Of a stretch of 36,282 nt of DNA, positions 15,972-25,530 are shown in pieces. The position numbers and the translations under genes were made by a program. Source of the DNA: Aquidulcibacter sp. (GTDB lineage: Bacteria; Pseudomonadota; Alphaproteobacteria; Caulobacterales; Aquidulcibacteraceae); contig JAPZTJ010000062.1 in NCBI GenBank assembly GCA_027532555.1, forward strand, positions 1 through 36,282. Direction: 5' to 3'. Positions within the stretch are counted from its first letter, which is position 1. Each line of letters begins with the position of its first letter. Under the pieces are notes generated by a model that worked only from the letters and a program-made list of their open reading frames with translations, ran no database searches and had not been told where the DNA came from.

Positions 15972-15998
15972 TGACAATGGTGGCGACCAAAATGCCGC

Positions 15999-17645
15999 CT
16001 AAGCCACCGCAACCTCGTCCGCGGGCAAGAATTTCTTTCCGCGAATGTGGTCAGAGATTTTCTCGGCGATCATCATGGTCGGGGCGTTGGTGTTGCCGCC
16101 AATCAGGGTCGGCATCACTGAAGCATCGACGACGCGGAGATTCTTCACGCCGCGTACTTTGCAATCCTTATCGACGACGGAATCCTTGTCGCTACCCATG
16201 CGGCACGTTCCGATGGGGTGATAAATCGTCTCCGCTGTAGCCTTGATATAGGCGTCAATCTCGTCATCGGATTGAACGTGCGCGCCTGGCTTAAACTCTT
16301 CCCCGCGATAAGGGGACAAGGCAGGTTGGCTGAGGACTTTGCGGCCAATCTTCAGACCCTCACGCAAAGCGCGGCGGTCTTCTTCGGTGGCAAGATAATT
16401 GGGGTCGATCTTTGGGGCAGCAAAGGGGTTAGCACTTGATAGGCTGATGGAGCCACGACTTTCGGGGCGCAATTGGCAGACGTGCAGCGAGAAACCGTCT
16501 TGGGTAGCAGCGACATTGCCATGGTCTTGCACCAAGGCATTGACGAAGTGGAACTGCAGGTCAGGCCGATCAAGGCCCTCGCGCGATTTCGCAAAGCCGC
16601 CAGACTCGAGGAAGTTTTCGCGCCCTAGGCCTTCCTTGCGGAACAAATAGGTCAGCGCGGTCAGATATTGTTTTAGGCCCCGGTTCAGCGAGAAAGCCGT
16701 GATGGGTTGGGTACAATTTTGTAGGAGCAATACGTCCAAATGGTCTTGTAGGTTTTGGCCCACATCCGGGCTATCGACCAGAACTTCAACGCCGACGCGT
16801 TGCAGTGTCTCCGCTGGGCCAATGCCCGATACCATCAGGATTTGTGGCGATTGCACGGCCCCAGCACACACCAAGACTTCTTTATTGGCGTAGACGCGCG
16901 AGCGGGGGGATTTTTCATCATGGGCATATTCGACGCCGACGCAGACCTTGTCTTCGAACAAAAGCTTGGTTGTATGGGCGTGGCTCCGCACAGCCAGATT
17001 TGGGCGTGACAAGGCGGGCTTAAGGTAAGCAAACGAGGCGGACCAGCGCTCGCCGTCCTTGACGGTCAGCTGATAGGCACCAAAGCCTTCTTGGTCATAG
17101 CCATTGAAGTCATCAGACTTCTTGTGTCCAGCCTGCACAGCGGATTGAACGAGGGCGTGATAAAGCGGATTGGTCGACTTGCCCCAAGAGACATGCAGCG
17201 GACCGGTTGACCCGTGAAATGCGTCGCCGCCCGTCTCTAAGGTTTCGGAGCGTTTGAAATAGGGCAGAACTTCGGAAAAGCTCCACCCCTTCAGGCCCAT
17301 TTGCGCCCATTGGTCATAGTCGCGGGCATGGCCACGTATATAGATCATGCCATTGATCGAACTTGAACCACCCCAACCTTTGCCGCGTGGCCAGTAGAGC
17401 GGACGACCATTTAGATTGGTTTGAGGCTCGGTTGTAAACGCCCAATTATGGGCATTCTTGCCCTTAATCAGGGTGCCAACGCCAGCTGGCATCCGAACCA
17501 ACATCGAGTTGTCTCGGCCGCCAGCTTCCAGCACCAAAACGCGGACAGAAGGGTCTTCGCTTAATCGGTTGGCGAGCACACAGCCGGCGCTGCCTGCGCC
17601 AATGATGATATAATCGAACCGGTCTTCAGCTGACGCTGTGGCCAT
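15999..17645 (-). CDS. GMC-family FAD oxidoreductase (choline/alcohol dehydrogenase-like)
   Basis: A 548-residue flavoenzyme oxidising an alcohol group of an unknown substrate. The FAD-binding GAGSAG is at residues 16-21. GMC signature 1 (GWGGSSSINGMIYIRG, about 90-105), signature 2 (GAVQSPQILMVSGIGP), the catalytic HPIGTCRMG and the C-terminal NTNAPTMMIAEK are all present and intact. GGGGAG lies 7 bases before the ATG. The enoyl-CoA hydratase gene stands just upstream in the same direction (84-base gap), so a joint alcohol/acyl-CoA degradation role is possible but not shown. Subfamily naming (BetA versus AlkJ) cannot be decided by eye. Confidence 0.93.
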   Translation of the reverse strand: MATASAEDRFDYIIIGAGSAGCVLANRLSEDPSVRVLVLEAGGRDNSMLVRMPAGVGTLIKGKNAHNWAFTTEPQTNLNGRPLYWPRGKGWGGSSSINGMIYIRGHARDYDQWAQMGLKGWSFSEVLPYFKRSETLETGGDAFHGSTGPLHVSWGKSTNPLYHALVQSAVQAGHKKSDDFNGYDQEGFGAYQLTVKDGERWSASFAYLKPALSRPNLAVRSHAHTTKLLFEDKVCVGVEYAHDEKSPRSRVYANKEVLVCAGAVQSPQILMVSGIGPAETLQRVGVEVLVDSPDVGQNLQDHLDVLLLQNCTQPITAFSLNRGLKQYLTALTYLFRKEGLGRENFLESGGFAKSREGLDRPDLQFHFVNALVQDHGNVAATQDGFSLHVCQLRPESRGSISLSSANPFAAPKIDPNYLATEEDRRALREGLKIGRKVLSQPALSPYRGEEFKPGAHVQSDDEIDAYIKATAETIYHPIGTCRMGSDKDSVVDKDCKVRGVKNLRVVDASVMPTLIGGNTNAPTMMIAEKISDHIRGKKFLPADEVAVA

Positions 17646-17729
17646 TTAGGAACTCCCCGTCGTGAGATTTACTCGTTATTGCACTTGTGTTTGGCTTGAA
17701 GCCGCTGGCTGGGCAAGTGAAAATAGCGT

Positions 17730-18509
17730 TCAGCCTGTCCATTGCGGCTTGCGCTTTTGCGCAAATGCCATCGGGCCTTCGATCATATTGGGTGACTTAA
17801 ACATGGCATTGATTTCGCCATATTTGGACTGGCCACGATAGGCTGCCTCGAGCGTAGGCTCATCCAGACCGCGATAGACCGCTTCTTTCGACGCCCGGAT
17901 GGACGTGGGAGAGCAATCAACAATCATATCCGCCCATGCCTGCACCCGTGTTAAAAGCTCAGCAGGTGTCGTTACCTCGTTCACGAAGCCCAAGGTCTTG
18001 CCTTCCTCGGCCCCAACCCGTCGACCCGTCAAGATCATACCCATGGCTTGCTTCTGGCCGATTTGGCGCGGAAGGCGATGTAAACCACCCGCTAGGGCTG
18101 CCAAGCCAACTTTTGGCTCTGGCAGAGCAAAAACGGCATTTTCGGAGGCGATAATCAAGTCACAAGCCAATGCAATCTCAAACCCACCGCCCATAGCAAT
18201 ACCGTTGACAGCGGCAATCACTGGCTTTGTCAGGTCAAAGCGACTGGTCAGGCCCGCAAACCCGCTGTCTGGCACGTACATTTTGCCACCAGACGCTTGG
18301 TACTTGAGGTCATTACCCGCACTAAAGGCACGGTCGCCAGAACCGGTGATGATCGCAACCCACAAATCTGGATTGGCGGCAAACCCGTCAAACACCTCTG
18401 CCAACTCTGCATTGGCAGGGGGGTGCAGGGCATTCATGGCTTCAGGACGGTTGATAGTGACCGTAAGGACACGGCCCTCGATCTGTGTGCTGCAAAACTC
18501 ATAAGACAT
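17730..18509 (-). CDS. enoyl-CoA hydratase/isomerase family protein
   Basis: A 259-residue crotonase-fold protein acting on acyl-CoA thioesters. Oxyanion-hole segments are FSAGNDLKYQ (about residues 60-70) and NGIAMGGGFEIALACDLIIA (about 104-123); the EPKVGLAALAGGLHRLPR block follows at about 133. ATG 18509 has GGGAGAG 5 bases upstream; a frame extension to 18611 is not needed. The first catalytic position holds a Gly-Gly-Gly-Phe-Glu arrangement and a second Glu in PEP, compatible with a hydratase. The substrate is unknown; it may form a unit with the GMC gene downstream. Confidence 0.92.
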   Translation of the reverse strand: MSYEFCSTQIEGRVLTVTINRPEAMNALHPPANAELAEVFDGFAANPDLWVAIITGSGDRAFSAGNDLKYQASGGKMYVPDSGFAGLTSRFDLTKPVIAAVNGIAMGGGFEIALACDLIIASENAVFALPEPKVGLAALAGGLHRLPRQIGQKQAMGMILTGRRVGAEEGKTLGFVNEVTTPAELLTRVQAWADMIVDCSPTSIRASKEAVYRGLDEPTLEAAYRGQSKYGEINAMFKSPNMIEGPMAFAQKRKPQWTG

Positions 18510-18712
18510 GTTTCTCTCCCTGATTTTTTCCCATGACCTAGCACGCAAACGCTGGCATGGAAGACTATAAAGCACCTTTTTGTTCTGCAGTGCATGGACG
18601 CGCGTTGACATGCTTGCGCCGCGTTCTTACCTCACGAACCAAAGTAGTTGCTCTGGCGCGGCTTTCGCGCCCCTTACAGGTCTGATGAATCAGATAGGTA
18701 AGGCTCCATTAT

Positions 18713-18745
18713 TGCCGGGGTTTCCGGCACAGGTCAGGCCGGAAA
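18713..18745 (+). promoter_or_regulatory. alternative hairpins over the secA ribosome site
   Basis: Hairpin 1 is TGCCGG (18713-18718) / CCGGCA (18724-18729). Hairpin 2 is TTTCCGGC (18721-18728) / GCCGGAAA (18738-18745). They share CCGGC at 18724-18728 and exclude each other. Hairpin 2 ends 3 bases before the secA ATG and would cover the only purine-rich ribosome site there. Regulation is inferred. Confidence 0.5.
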
Positions 18746-18748
18746 TTC

Positions 18749-21520
18749 ATGTTGAATATCGTCAAGAAGCTGTTTGGATCCTCAAACGAGCGCCGCGTGA
18801 AGTCGTACATCCAGCGGGTGGAACAGCGGATCAATCCGCTGGAAGCGGGCATCAAAGCACTCAGTGATGATGAACTGCGTGGCAAGACGGACGAATTCAA
18901 AGCGAAGCTGGCGGCCGGCGCCACCCTTGATGACATTTTAGACGAAGCCTTCGCTGTTGTCCGCGAAGCCGCTTCCCGCGCCATTGGCCAGCGTCATTAT
19001 GATGTGCAGTTGGTTGGTGGGATGGTTCTGAACTCCGGTGCGATTGCTGAAATGCGCACGGGTGAAGGCAAAACGCTTGTGGCTACTGCACCGGTCTATC
19101 TCAATGCGCTACAAGGCAAAGGCACCCATGTCGTGACGGTCAATGACTATCTGGCCCGACGCGACGCCGAATGGATGGGTCGGGTCTATAGCTTCTTGGG
19201 TATGGAAACGGGCGTGATCGTTCCTGGCCTTGATGACCGCGAGCGCCGCACCAATTACGCAAAAGACATCACCTATGGCACCAACAACGAATTCGGCTTC
19301 GATTATCTGCGCGATAATCTGAAATATACGCTCGATGAAATGGTCCAACGTGAGCACCATTTTGCGATTGTCGACGAAGTTGACTCTATTCTGATCGACG
19401 AAGCGCGTACGCCGCTGATCATCTCCGGCCCGACAGACGATCGTTCAGACTTCTATCGCGCGATGGATGAGCTCATCTATTTGCTCGACAAAGATGATTA
19501 TGAGCATGACGAGAAACAGCGTTCGGCGGTTTATACCGAACAGGGCTCAGAACATATTGAAGATTTGCTGCGAGAGCGCGGCCTGCTTGAGGGTGCTCTC
19601 TATGAGGCCGTCAATACATCGATCGTGCACCATGCCAACCAAGCCTTGCGTGCCCATGTGCTCTATACCCGTGATAAGGACTATATCGTTAAAGACGATG
19701 AGGTCGTGTTGATCGATGAATTCACCGGTCGGATGATGACGGGTCGGCGGTTGTCGGATGGCTTGCATCAGGCCATCGAAGCCAAAGAACTTGTTCCAGT
19801 TCAACCTGAAAACCAAACGTTGGCGTCTATCACCTTCCAAAATTACTTCCGGCTCTACGAGAAGCTGGGCGGCATGACTGGTACGGCCCAGACCGAAGCG
19901 GCTGAGTTTGAGGATATCTACAGCCTTCAAGTCGTGGAGATCCCGACCAATCGTCCAGTTGCGCGGATCGATGAGAACGATGTCGTATATCAAAATGAAG
20001 CTGGCAAGAATAAAGCCATCATGCGCGATATCCATGAATGCTATGCGCGCGGTCAGCCGATCCTTGTGGGCACTGCCTCGATTGAGAAGTCAGAGACGAT
20101 TTCTGAATTGCTGAAAGCTGACAATATCCCGCATTCGGTTCTGAACGCGCATAAGCATGCCGAGGAAGCCGAAATCGTTGCAGAAGCGGGTGTGCCCGGG
20201 GCTGTCACCATCGCTACCAACATGGCCGGTCGCGGGACAGACATTCAGCTGGGCGGCAACCCAGAAATGCGCCTTGAAAAGGAGCGTCGCACCCGCGAGG
20301 CCGCTTGGGGTCGGGCGCTGACTGAGGCTGAATTGAGTAGCCTGCATGACGAGATCATGGCCGACATTGCGGTCAAAAAAGCCAAAGCCATGGAGCTGGG
20401 TGGCCTCTATGTCTTGGGGACCGAGCGTCACGAAAGTCGCCGGATTGACAACCAGCTGCGCGGGCGCACCGGTCGTCAGGGCGACCCCGGCAGGAGCCGC
20501 TTCTATATCTCCTGCGATGACGATCTGCTGCGCATCTTCGGCGGTGAGCGTATGGCCGGCATTTTGCGTGTTCTAAAGGTGGATGAAGATGAGCCCATCG
20601 AAGAGCGCATGATGAATAAGGCGATGGAAATCAGCCAAAAGCGCGTAGAAGCCCGTAACTTCGAAATCCGCAAAAATCTGCTCAAATATGACGATGTGAT
20701 CAATGATCAGCGCAAGCAGATCTTTGAAGAGCGCAAGGAATTCATGCGCACGGAAGATGTTGAAGAAACCGTGCGGCATATGCGCCACGAAGTCATCGAC
20801 ACCTTGTGCGAAGCTTATATGCCGCCAAAGCTGCTCCCGGAACAATGGGATACCGACGGCTTGGAAGCCGAAGTACAAGACGTTCTGGGCTTGACCATTC
20901 CTGCCAAGGACATGGCTGCGCAAGAAGGGGTGGATGATAACGATATCCGCCAAGCTATTATCGAGGCCTCGGATAAGGTTTGGGCTGAAAAAGTCGCAAT
21001 GATGGGTGAGGAACAATCTCGCTACATCGAAAAGCAAGTTTTGTTGCAGACCATCGACCTCAAATGGCGCGAGCATTTGACCCAAGTCGATCACTTACGC
21101 TCAGTCATCCATTTGCGTGGCTATGGTCAACGCGATCCGCTGATCGAATATAAGACCGACGCTTTCTCGATGTTTGAGAAAATGCGGACGGACTTGCGCG
21201 CCGATGTCACGCGCTTCCTCATGAACGTACAATTGGTTCAGCCTGATCAGCCGATGGTGCCAGCTGACTTTGATCCAAGCATGGCCACTATTGACGGTGG
21301 CTTTGGCGCAGGCATTGGTGATGGCTTAGGCCTCAATCCGAATTGGCTGTCCAGCCATCCATTGCCAGCAACCGGACTTGATGAAATGGGCGCTGCTTCG
21401 GATGATTTGGTGCCGTCCGCATTGGGTGAAATGCCGCGCGCATGGCTCGATACGCCGCGCAATGCGCCTTGCCCTTGTGGGTCTGGTAAGCGCTTTAAGG
21501 CCTGTCACGGCGCGATCTAG
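18749..21520 (+). CDS. secA: preprotein translocase ATPase SecA
   Basis: A 923-residue SecA, the ATPase motor that pushes unfolded preproteins through SecYEG. Walker A MRTGEGKT is at about residues 102-109, the [19 protein letters not shown] block at about 208-226, [15 protein letters not shown] in the second nucleotide-binding fold, and a C-terminal zinc site C908-x-C910-x8-C919-H920 ([13 protein letters not shown]) that binds SecB and phospholipid. The full length is typical of alphaproteobacteria. The ATG at 18749 matches the canonical [11 protein letters not shown] beginning. A strong terminator follows 30 bases after the stop. The leader carries alternative hairpins. Confidence 0.99.
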   Translation: MLNIVKKLFGSSNERRVKSYIQRVEQRINPLEAGIKALSDDELRGKTDEFKAKLAAGATLDDILDEAFAVVREAASRAIGQRHYDVQLVGGMVLNSGAIAEMRTGEGKTLVATAPVYLNALQGKGTHVVTVNDYLARRDAEWMGRVYSFLGMETGVIVPGLDDRERRTNYAKDITYGTNNEFGFDYLRDNLKYTLDEMVQREHHFAIVDEVDSILIDEARTPLIISGPTDDRSDFYRAMDELIYLLDKDDYEHDEKQRSAVYTEQGSEHIEDLLRERGLLEGALYEAVNTSIVHHANQALRAHVLYTRDKDYIVKDDEVVLIDEFTGRMMTGRRLSDGLHQAIEAKELVPVQPENQTLASITFQNYFRLYEKLGGMTGTAQTEAAEFEDIYSLQVVEIPTNRPVARIDENDVVYQNEAGKNKAIMRDIHECYARGQPILVGTASIEKSETISELLKADNIPHSVLNAHKHAEEAEIVAEAGVPGAVTIATNMAGRGTDIQLGGNPEMRLEKERRTREAAWGRALTEAELSSLHDEIMADIAVKKAKAMELGGLYVLGTERHESRRIDNQLRGRTGRQGDPGRSRFYISCDDDLLRIFGGERMAGILRVLKVDEDEPIEERMMNKAMEISQKRVEARNFEIRKNLLKYDDVINDQRKQIFEERKEFMRTEDVEETVRHMRHEVIDTLCEAYMPPKLLPEQWDTDGLEAEVQDVLGLTIPAKDMAAQEGVDDNDIRQAIIEASDKVWAEKVAMMGEEQSRYIEKQVLLQTIDLKWREHLTQVDHLRSVIHLRGYGQRDPLIEYKTDAFSMFEKMRTDLRADVTRFLMNVQLVQPDQPMVPADFDPSMATIDGGFGAGIGDGLGLNPNWLSSHPLPATGLDEMGAASDDLVPSALGEMPRAWLDTPRNAPCPCGSGKRFKACHGAI

Positions 21521-21548
21521 GGTCGCCTACTGTTAGAATTGAACAATA

Positions 21549-21586
21549 AAACAAGCGCTTGATTGATGTCAGGCGCTTGTTTTTTA
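21549..21586 (+). terminator. secA terminator
   Basis: Stem ACAAGCGC (21551-21558) / GCGCTTGT (21573-21580) followed by TTTTTT. An A-run before the left arm makes it work on both strands, so it can also end the convergent phytase transcript. Confidence 0.85.
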
Positions 21587-21596
21587 AGGTTTTATC

Positions 21597-22667
21597 CTAG
21601 TTGGGCAGGCCGATGGCCGCTTTGATATCGTCCCAAGCCACCAGTTTGAAGTTTTGTGCACCCCCAGCTTGCATGCCATCTTGGGCGATAAATAAGCCGC
21701 CCGGGAAGGCAGGCCCAAAGTCGCCGACAATCAACTCAATCCCATCGGTCTCCTCAGTCGCGCCATAGGCCCCCGCGGCAATCCTGAAGCGACCCACATA
21801 ACTCTCATCACTCGCCCGATAGATGGTATAAGCATTGTCGCCTTGGCTGGAGACCAGAATATAGCGTGCGTCGCCTGGGCCTTCGGCCAAAGCAACACCT
21901 TCGGCGTCCGCAACGATGTTCTTGCCATCGGCGGGGGCAATCTTGGTGGGTGTAAGGGCTCCAGTAGGTCTTGCATCAAAGCGCCAGAGGCCGACGTCTT
22001 CTTCGGCGACATAGAGGCGCTGGGTCTTTTCATCGACGACGCAGCCTTCAGATTGAGTGCCAAGCTTCATCGTGCGCACAATTTGGCCGACTGGCGTTTG
22101 GCCTACCAAATCCAAAGCCACCTGATGGATTGTGCCGTCCTTCAGCACCATGAAGGCAAAAAGCTTGCCCTCGGTCTGAGCGAGGCAGATGCCGTAAGCC
22201 TCGCCAACCCCCGCAGCAATTGTGCCCAGTGGGGTTAGTTTGGCTGAGATTGGGTCCAGCGTGAATAGCGCCACTTTGGCTTGGGTTAGGTCGTTGCGGT
22301 CGCTGGCGGCCACGACAATCTGCGGAGTGCCAGCGACCAAGATATCGGCCCGAAGATCCACATTATTGACCCGACCAGCATCGAAGAAGTCACGTATCTT
22401 GCCGTCCAATCCGTAAGCATAAAGGCCAGCCTTCTTGTCTGTCCCCACGATTAAGCTGGCTTCAGGGCGGGCAGGGTTGCGCCAGATCGCTGGATCATCG
22501 GCTGCATCTTGGTTGACGGAGCCAACGGGGACTGTTTCACCGCGAGCGACGACATTTACAGCAGGCGTGGCTCGCGCAATGCGTTCCCCAATCGGTAGTT
22601 CTGTCGCGCAGCCAGCCAGAAATAGGCTTAGGCAAGCAGGCGCAAGAATGAATTTGGCGGCTCGCAT
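21597..22667 (-). CDS. beta-propeller phytase lipoprotein
   Basis: A 356-residue beta-propeller phytase (3-phytase), a calcium-dependent enzyme freeing phosphate from phytate. Hallmarks are DAADDPAIWRNP near residue 55, repeated propeller strands, a DRNDLTQ block, SEGCVVDEKTQRLYVAEEDVGLW, and the SQGDNAYTIY active-site strand. The lipobox LAGC with Cys20 marks an outer-membrane or periplasmic lipoprotein. ATG 22667 has AGGAGA about 9 bases upstream; a frame extension to 22721 adds residues before the lipoprotein signal and is rejected. It would supply phosphate to a cell living in dilute water. It converges with secA. Confidence 0.9.
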   Translation of the reverse strand: MRAAKFILAPACLSLFLAGCATELPIGERIARATPAVNVVARGETVPVGSVNQDAADDPAIWRNPARPEASLIVGTDKKAGLYAYGLDGKIRDFFDAGRVNNVDLRADILVAGTPQIVVAASDRNDLTQAKVALFTLDPISAKLTPLGTIAAGVGEAYGICLAQTEGKLFAFMVLKDGTIHQVALDLVGQTPVGQIVRTMKLGTQSEGCVVDEKTQRLYVAEEDVGLWRFDARPTGALTPTKIAPADGKNIVADAEGVALAEGPGDARYILVSSQGDNAYTIYRASDESYVGRFRIAAGAYGATEETDGIELIVGDFGPAFPGGLFIAQDGMQAGGAQNFKLVAWDDIKAAIGLPN

Positions 22668-22743
22668 CACGATTTTTCTCCTCTGGTTCGATAACACGAT
22701 AGGGGGATAACCGAGTTTCATTCCAACGATATGACGATCGCGC

Positions 22744-23292
22744 TTATGATGCAGGCACTGGCTTCAAACTTGCGTGAAAGCGTTTCCAATTTTCGACATA
22801 GTGCAACGCAGAGCCAGTTAGGAACTGAGCTTGGTCAGGGGTGACCTCGCGAATCACTTTTCCAGGTGCACCCATTACGAGGGAGTTGTCGGGAATCACT
22901 TTGCCTTCTGGGATCAGCGCTTTGGCCCCAATGATACAATTTTTGCCAATCACCGCCCGATTTAGGATCACGGCACCAATGCCAATCAAGCTATTGTCGC
23001 CAATCTCGCACCCATGGAGCATGGCCAAATGACCGACCGTGACGTTTTTCCCAATCGTCAGCGGGATGCCAATGTCTGTATGAAGGATCGCGCCGTCTTG
23101 AACATTGGAGTTCTCGCCAATTGTAATGGTGTCGCAGTCTCCGCGTAAAACAGCATTAAACCAGATGCTTGCGTTATGATGCAGGACGCAATCACCAATC
23201 ACCGTCGCATTGTGTGCGATCCAATAATCGCCCGACGCTGGCAGAGTGGGGGTCGCATCGCCTAAAGAATAGGCACCTGGAATAAAGTTCAT
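22744..23292 (-). CDS. gamma-class carbonic anhydrase-like protein
   Basis: A 182-residue left-handed beta-helix protein of hexapeptide repeats (for example [43 protein letters not shown]). The three zinc-type histidines are His71 (HTD), His88 and His93 (GHLAMLHGC), with the 5-residue spacing of gamma carbonic anhydrases. Family members hydrate CO2 or have lost activity (YrdA/PaaY types), so activity is not certain. ATG 23292 is preferred over a TTG at 23313, with AAGGGA upstream. It is 76 bases upstream of the phytase gene on the same strand. Confidence 0.9.
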   Translation of the reverse strand: MNFIPGAYSLGDATPTLPASGDYWIAHNATVIGDCVLHHNASIWFNAVLRGDCDTITIGENSNVQDGAILHTDIGIPLTIGKNVTVGHLAMLHGCEIGDNSLIGIGAVILNRAVIGKNCIIGAKALIPEGKVIPDNSLVMGAPGKVIREVTPDQAQFLTGSALHYVENWKRFHASLKPVPAS

Positions 23293-23577
23293 AAGAAAGA
23301 TCCCTTTCGACAAGATTTTATGACGTTAACAACTCATTTACTCTGCTAGGATGACATCGCAACAGAGATTCGCGGCAAGGTCGAAGAGGTCTTCGATGCA
23401 CCCGCGATTAGGGGGCTTAGTGATCGCACACGCGACCATTTATGATCCAGATCCTGCCGACCTCTTGGTCGGCTCTCTAAGCGTCTTGTTGGCATTCAAC
23501 AATTCTTTGTGCGTCGCAGCCCTCAAGGTCTGCGGCGTTTTTTGTTTCCATGAAGTCCGTCCTGAAGGAGCATGTCT
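23293..23577. other. intergenic leader of the PhoH-like gene, no gene seen
   Basis: Divergent spacing between the carbonic anhydrase and PhoH-like genes. It contains a perfect hairpin GCCGACC (23456-23462) / GGTCGGC (23467-23473) and a terminator-like hairpin at 23512-23543. A short frame 23350-23445 reads protein-like (EIRGKVEEVFDAPAIRGLS) but has no start codon. Confidence 0.45.
23512..23543 (+). terminator. terminator-like hairpin in the PhoH-like leader
   Basis: CGTCGCAG (23512-23519) pairs with CTGCGGCG (23530-23537) with one G-U, followed by TTTTTTG. It stands 35 bases before the gene start, so it would end a short leader transcript or act as an attenuator. Confidence 0.5.
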
Positions 23578-24372
23578 ATGGCTAAACGCCCAGCAGTCCG
23601 TCGCACCCGTGATCAAGCAGAGCAGTCGCGTCAATCGCACAGCTTAGGGGGGTCGAAACATGGCTCTTACGTGCAAGAAGAGTCGAATGTGCGGGCGCTG
23701 TTTGGCTGGAACCCAACGGCACAGGATGACGGGCCAGATCGTGACCAGAGCTTCCTCAAAAAGGTTAAGCCTCGCACCGCTGGTCAGGAAAAGTTGATGG
23801 ATGCCATCGATTCGAACCCGCTTGTCGTGGCCATTGGCCCAGCTGGCACAGGCAAGACGTATCTGGCTATTTCCAAGGCAGTAGAAGCTTTGGAAGCAGG
23901 GCGCGTGTCGCGCATCGTCTTGTCTCGGCCAGCGGTTGAGGCTGGCGAGTCGATCGGATTCTTGCCCGGACATATGGAAGAAAAACTGGCCCCTTATCTG
24001 CGGCCTTTGATGGATGCGCTTTCTGACCGATTGAGTCCAAAGCGTCTGAAAACCATGATGGTTGAGGGCCTGATTGAAATTGCCCCCATTGGCTTTATGC
24101 GCGGGCGAACTTTGAACAATGCTTTTGTGGTGATTGATGAGGCGCAAAACTGCACCTACGGCCAACTCAAAATGCTGCTGACCCGCTTAGGCTGGCACTC
24201 CACCATGGTTGTTACCGGCGACCCAGCCCAGACCGACCTTTTGCCTGAGCTATCTGGCCTTGGCCAGATTGCAGATGCGCTTGACCGCCTCGATGATGTC
24301 GCCGTCGTAAGATTGGCCGACGTCGATATCGTGCGCCACCCACTCGTCGCAAGCATGCTGAGCGTCTTGTAA
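23578..24372 (+). CDS. PhoH-like ATPase
   Basis: A 264-residue PhoH-family P-loop ATPase. Walker A GPAGTGKT is at residues 87-94 and Walker B VVIDEAQ at about 184-190, with the family block SRPAVEAGESIGFLPG between them. The N-terminal 60 residues are basic and less conserved. The family is linked to RNA metabolism and phosphate starvation in some bacteria; its precise role is unsettled. AAGGAG at 23565-23570 is 7 bases from ATG 23578 and only 1 base from the in-frame ATG 23572, which decides for the former. A bidirectional terminator follows. Confidence 0.9.
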   Translation: MAKRPAVRRTRDQAEQSRQSHSLGGSKHGSYVQEESNVRALFGWNPTAQDDGPDRDQSFLKKVKPRTAGQEKLMDAIDSNPLVVAIGPAGTGKTYLAISKAVEALEAGRVSRIVLSRPAVEAGESIGFLPGHMEEKLAPYLRPLMDALSDRLSPKRLKTMMVEGLIEIAPIGFMRGRTLNNAFVVIDEAQNCTYGQLKMLLTRLGWHSTMVVTGDPAQTDLLPELSGLGQIADALDRLDDVAVVRLADVDIVRHPLVASMLSVL

Positions 24373-24381
24373 AATCAAAAG

Positions 24382-24418
24382 AAAAGCCCGCCACAGAACT
24401 TCTGAGGCGGGCTTTTTT
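24382..24418. terminator. bidirectional terminator between phoH-like and DUF3126 genes
   Basis: AAAAGCCCGCC (24382-24392) / GGCGGGC (24406-24412) with TTTTTT after it on the + strand and an A-run before it, so it serves both converging transcripts. Confidence 0.85.
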
Positions 24419-24437
24419 CTAGCTTTCACTTGTGTGT

Positions 24438-24653
24438 TTAGTCTTCCAGATCAATATCCAGAATGGCCATTTCAAAGATGTAAGAGGTCTCGCCTTCATC
24501 TTCATCGATATAGACCGTGCCCAAGAACTCAGGACCCAAATACACTTCCATCGAATCCTTAACGCCGGCGCGTGGCTTCAAGATCACGTCCTTTGTGCGG
24601 AAGACCCGGTTCATATGCGCTTCAACACGCTTCCACTCAGGATTTGCCATCAT
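24438..24653 (-). CDS. DUF3126 family protein
   Basis: A 71-residue protein resembling DUF3126, small conserved alphaproteobacterial proteins of unknown role. Family-like segments are AEVYLGPEFLGTVY-type (here SMEVYLGPEFLGTVYIDEDE) and the end SYIFEMAILDIDL. GGAG lies 4 bases from the first ATG and 7 from the second; either start is possible. It is the last gene of a minus-strand series, 57 bases after phzF. Confidence 0.85.
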   Translation of the reverse strand: MMANPEWKRVEAHMNRVFRTKDVILKPRAGVKDSMEVYLGPEFLGTVYIDEDEGETSYIFEMAILDIDLED

Positions 24654-24710
24654 TGTTCTCCAAGAATTTGATCACGGGTTTAGGGGTTCATGAGGGAACA
24701 AGAAAGGGGG

Positions 24711-25529
24711 CTAAACCCGCAATTGGCCATCGAGTACAGTCACCGCAGTGCCGCGCAGGAGCACACGGTCGCCTACGACCTCACAGGTCAAAGCACCACC
24801 GCGACCGGGAAAGGCTTGGAAATAGGTGAGGCAAGCTTTGCCCAACTTGTCGGAGAATAAGGGTGCAATGATGCAATGGGCGGAGCCTGTCACGGGGTCT
24901 TCCGCAATGCCTGAGCCAGGCGCAAAGAAGCGGCTGACCACCTGATACTCTGCACCAGGATCCGCATAAGCGGACACCATTAGATTGCCGCGATTTCGCT
25001 CTAACTTCTCGGTACAAATCCGCTCAATCTCCGCCAAATTGGGCTTTAGCCCGCGAACGACGGACTCGCTTTTGACAATCGCGACAGCGTAATTGCCGAC
25101 CCAAGTTTCAACGACTTCTGCACCCAAGGCTTCTGCCAATCCGTCTGGGGTGGCGATTTGAACGGGGGGATTGGCTGGGAAGTTGAGTTCCATCTGACCA
25201 TGGTCAAGCGTGCGCACCGTCAGCGGACCACTCATGGTGTCAAATGTAAGACTTGATGCCTGAACACCCATTTCTTTGAGCAAGACATGGGCCGAGGCCA
25301 AAGTCGCATGACCGCACAGGGCGATTTCGAGCGCAGGGGTAAACCAGCGCAGGCCAAAACGCGCAGGATCATCGGTCCGCAACAGATAAGCAGTCTCGGC
25401 TTGATTATTCTCCATCGCCAAAGTCTGCATCCAAGCCGCATCTGGCCACACATCAAACGGCTCTACCACACAGGCAGGATTGCCCGTGAAGGGCTTTGAG
25501 GCGAAGGCATCGACGAGAAATTGGCGCAT
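24711..25529 (-). CDS. PhzF-family isomerase/epimerase-like protein
   Basis: A 272-residue member of the PhzF superfamily. The catalytic Glu45 (NNQAETAY) and GNPACVV near the N-terminus are conserved, as are the central [13 protein letters not shown] and [16 protein letters not shown]. Known relatives isomerise small acids, but in most genomes the substrate is unknown. AGGAAG precedes the ATG, which stands 1 base from the stop of the upstream nucleotidyltransferase gene, so the two are co-transcribed. Confidence 0.92.
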   Translation of the reverse strand: MRQFLVDAFASKPFTGNPACVVEPFDVWPDAAWMQTLAMENNQAETAYLLRTDDPARFGLRWFTPALEIALCGHATLASAHVLLKEMGVQASSLTFDTMSGPLTVRTLDHGQMELNFPANPPVQIATPDGLAEALGAEVVETWVGNYAVAIVKSESVVRGLKPNLAEIERICTEKLERNRGNLMVSAYADPGAEYQVVSRFFAPGSGIAEDPVTGSAHCIIAPLFSDKLGKACLTYFQAFPGRGGALTCEVVGDRVLLRGTAVTVLDGQLRV

Positions 25530-25530
25530 A

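Larger units (their letters stand above)
14853..15998. other. 1.1-kb gene-free region rich in palindromes
   Basis: No convincing gene is present; the open frames here run through the palindromes and are mirror images of each other. It contains three copies of a CCCCGC...GCGGGG REP-like element, several nested hairpins near 15146-15341 and further perfect hairpins between 15656 and 15841. The right end meets the GMC oxidoreductase stop. Confidence 0.6.

Noticed and set aside
15658-16002. 114-codon + frame and its 75-codon mirror at 15711-15938
   Set aside because: Both run through perfect hairpins and are mirror images; a structured noncoding region explains them better.
18580-18867. 95-codon frame overlapping the secA start, possible SecM-like arrest peptide
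   Set aside because: No known arrest motif (SecM, RAPP/RAPG type) is visible, no clear export signal is present, and it runs deep into secA in another frame.
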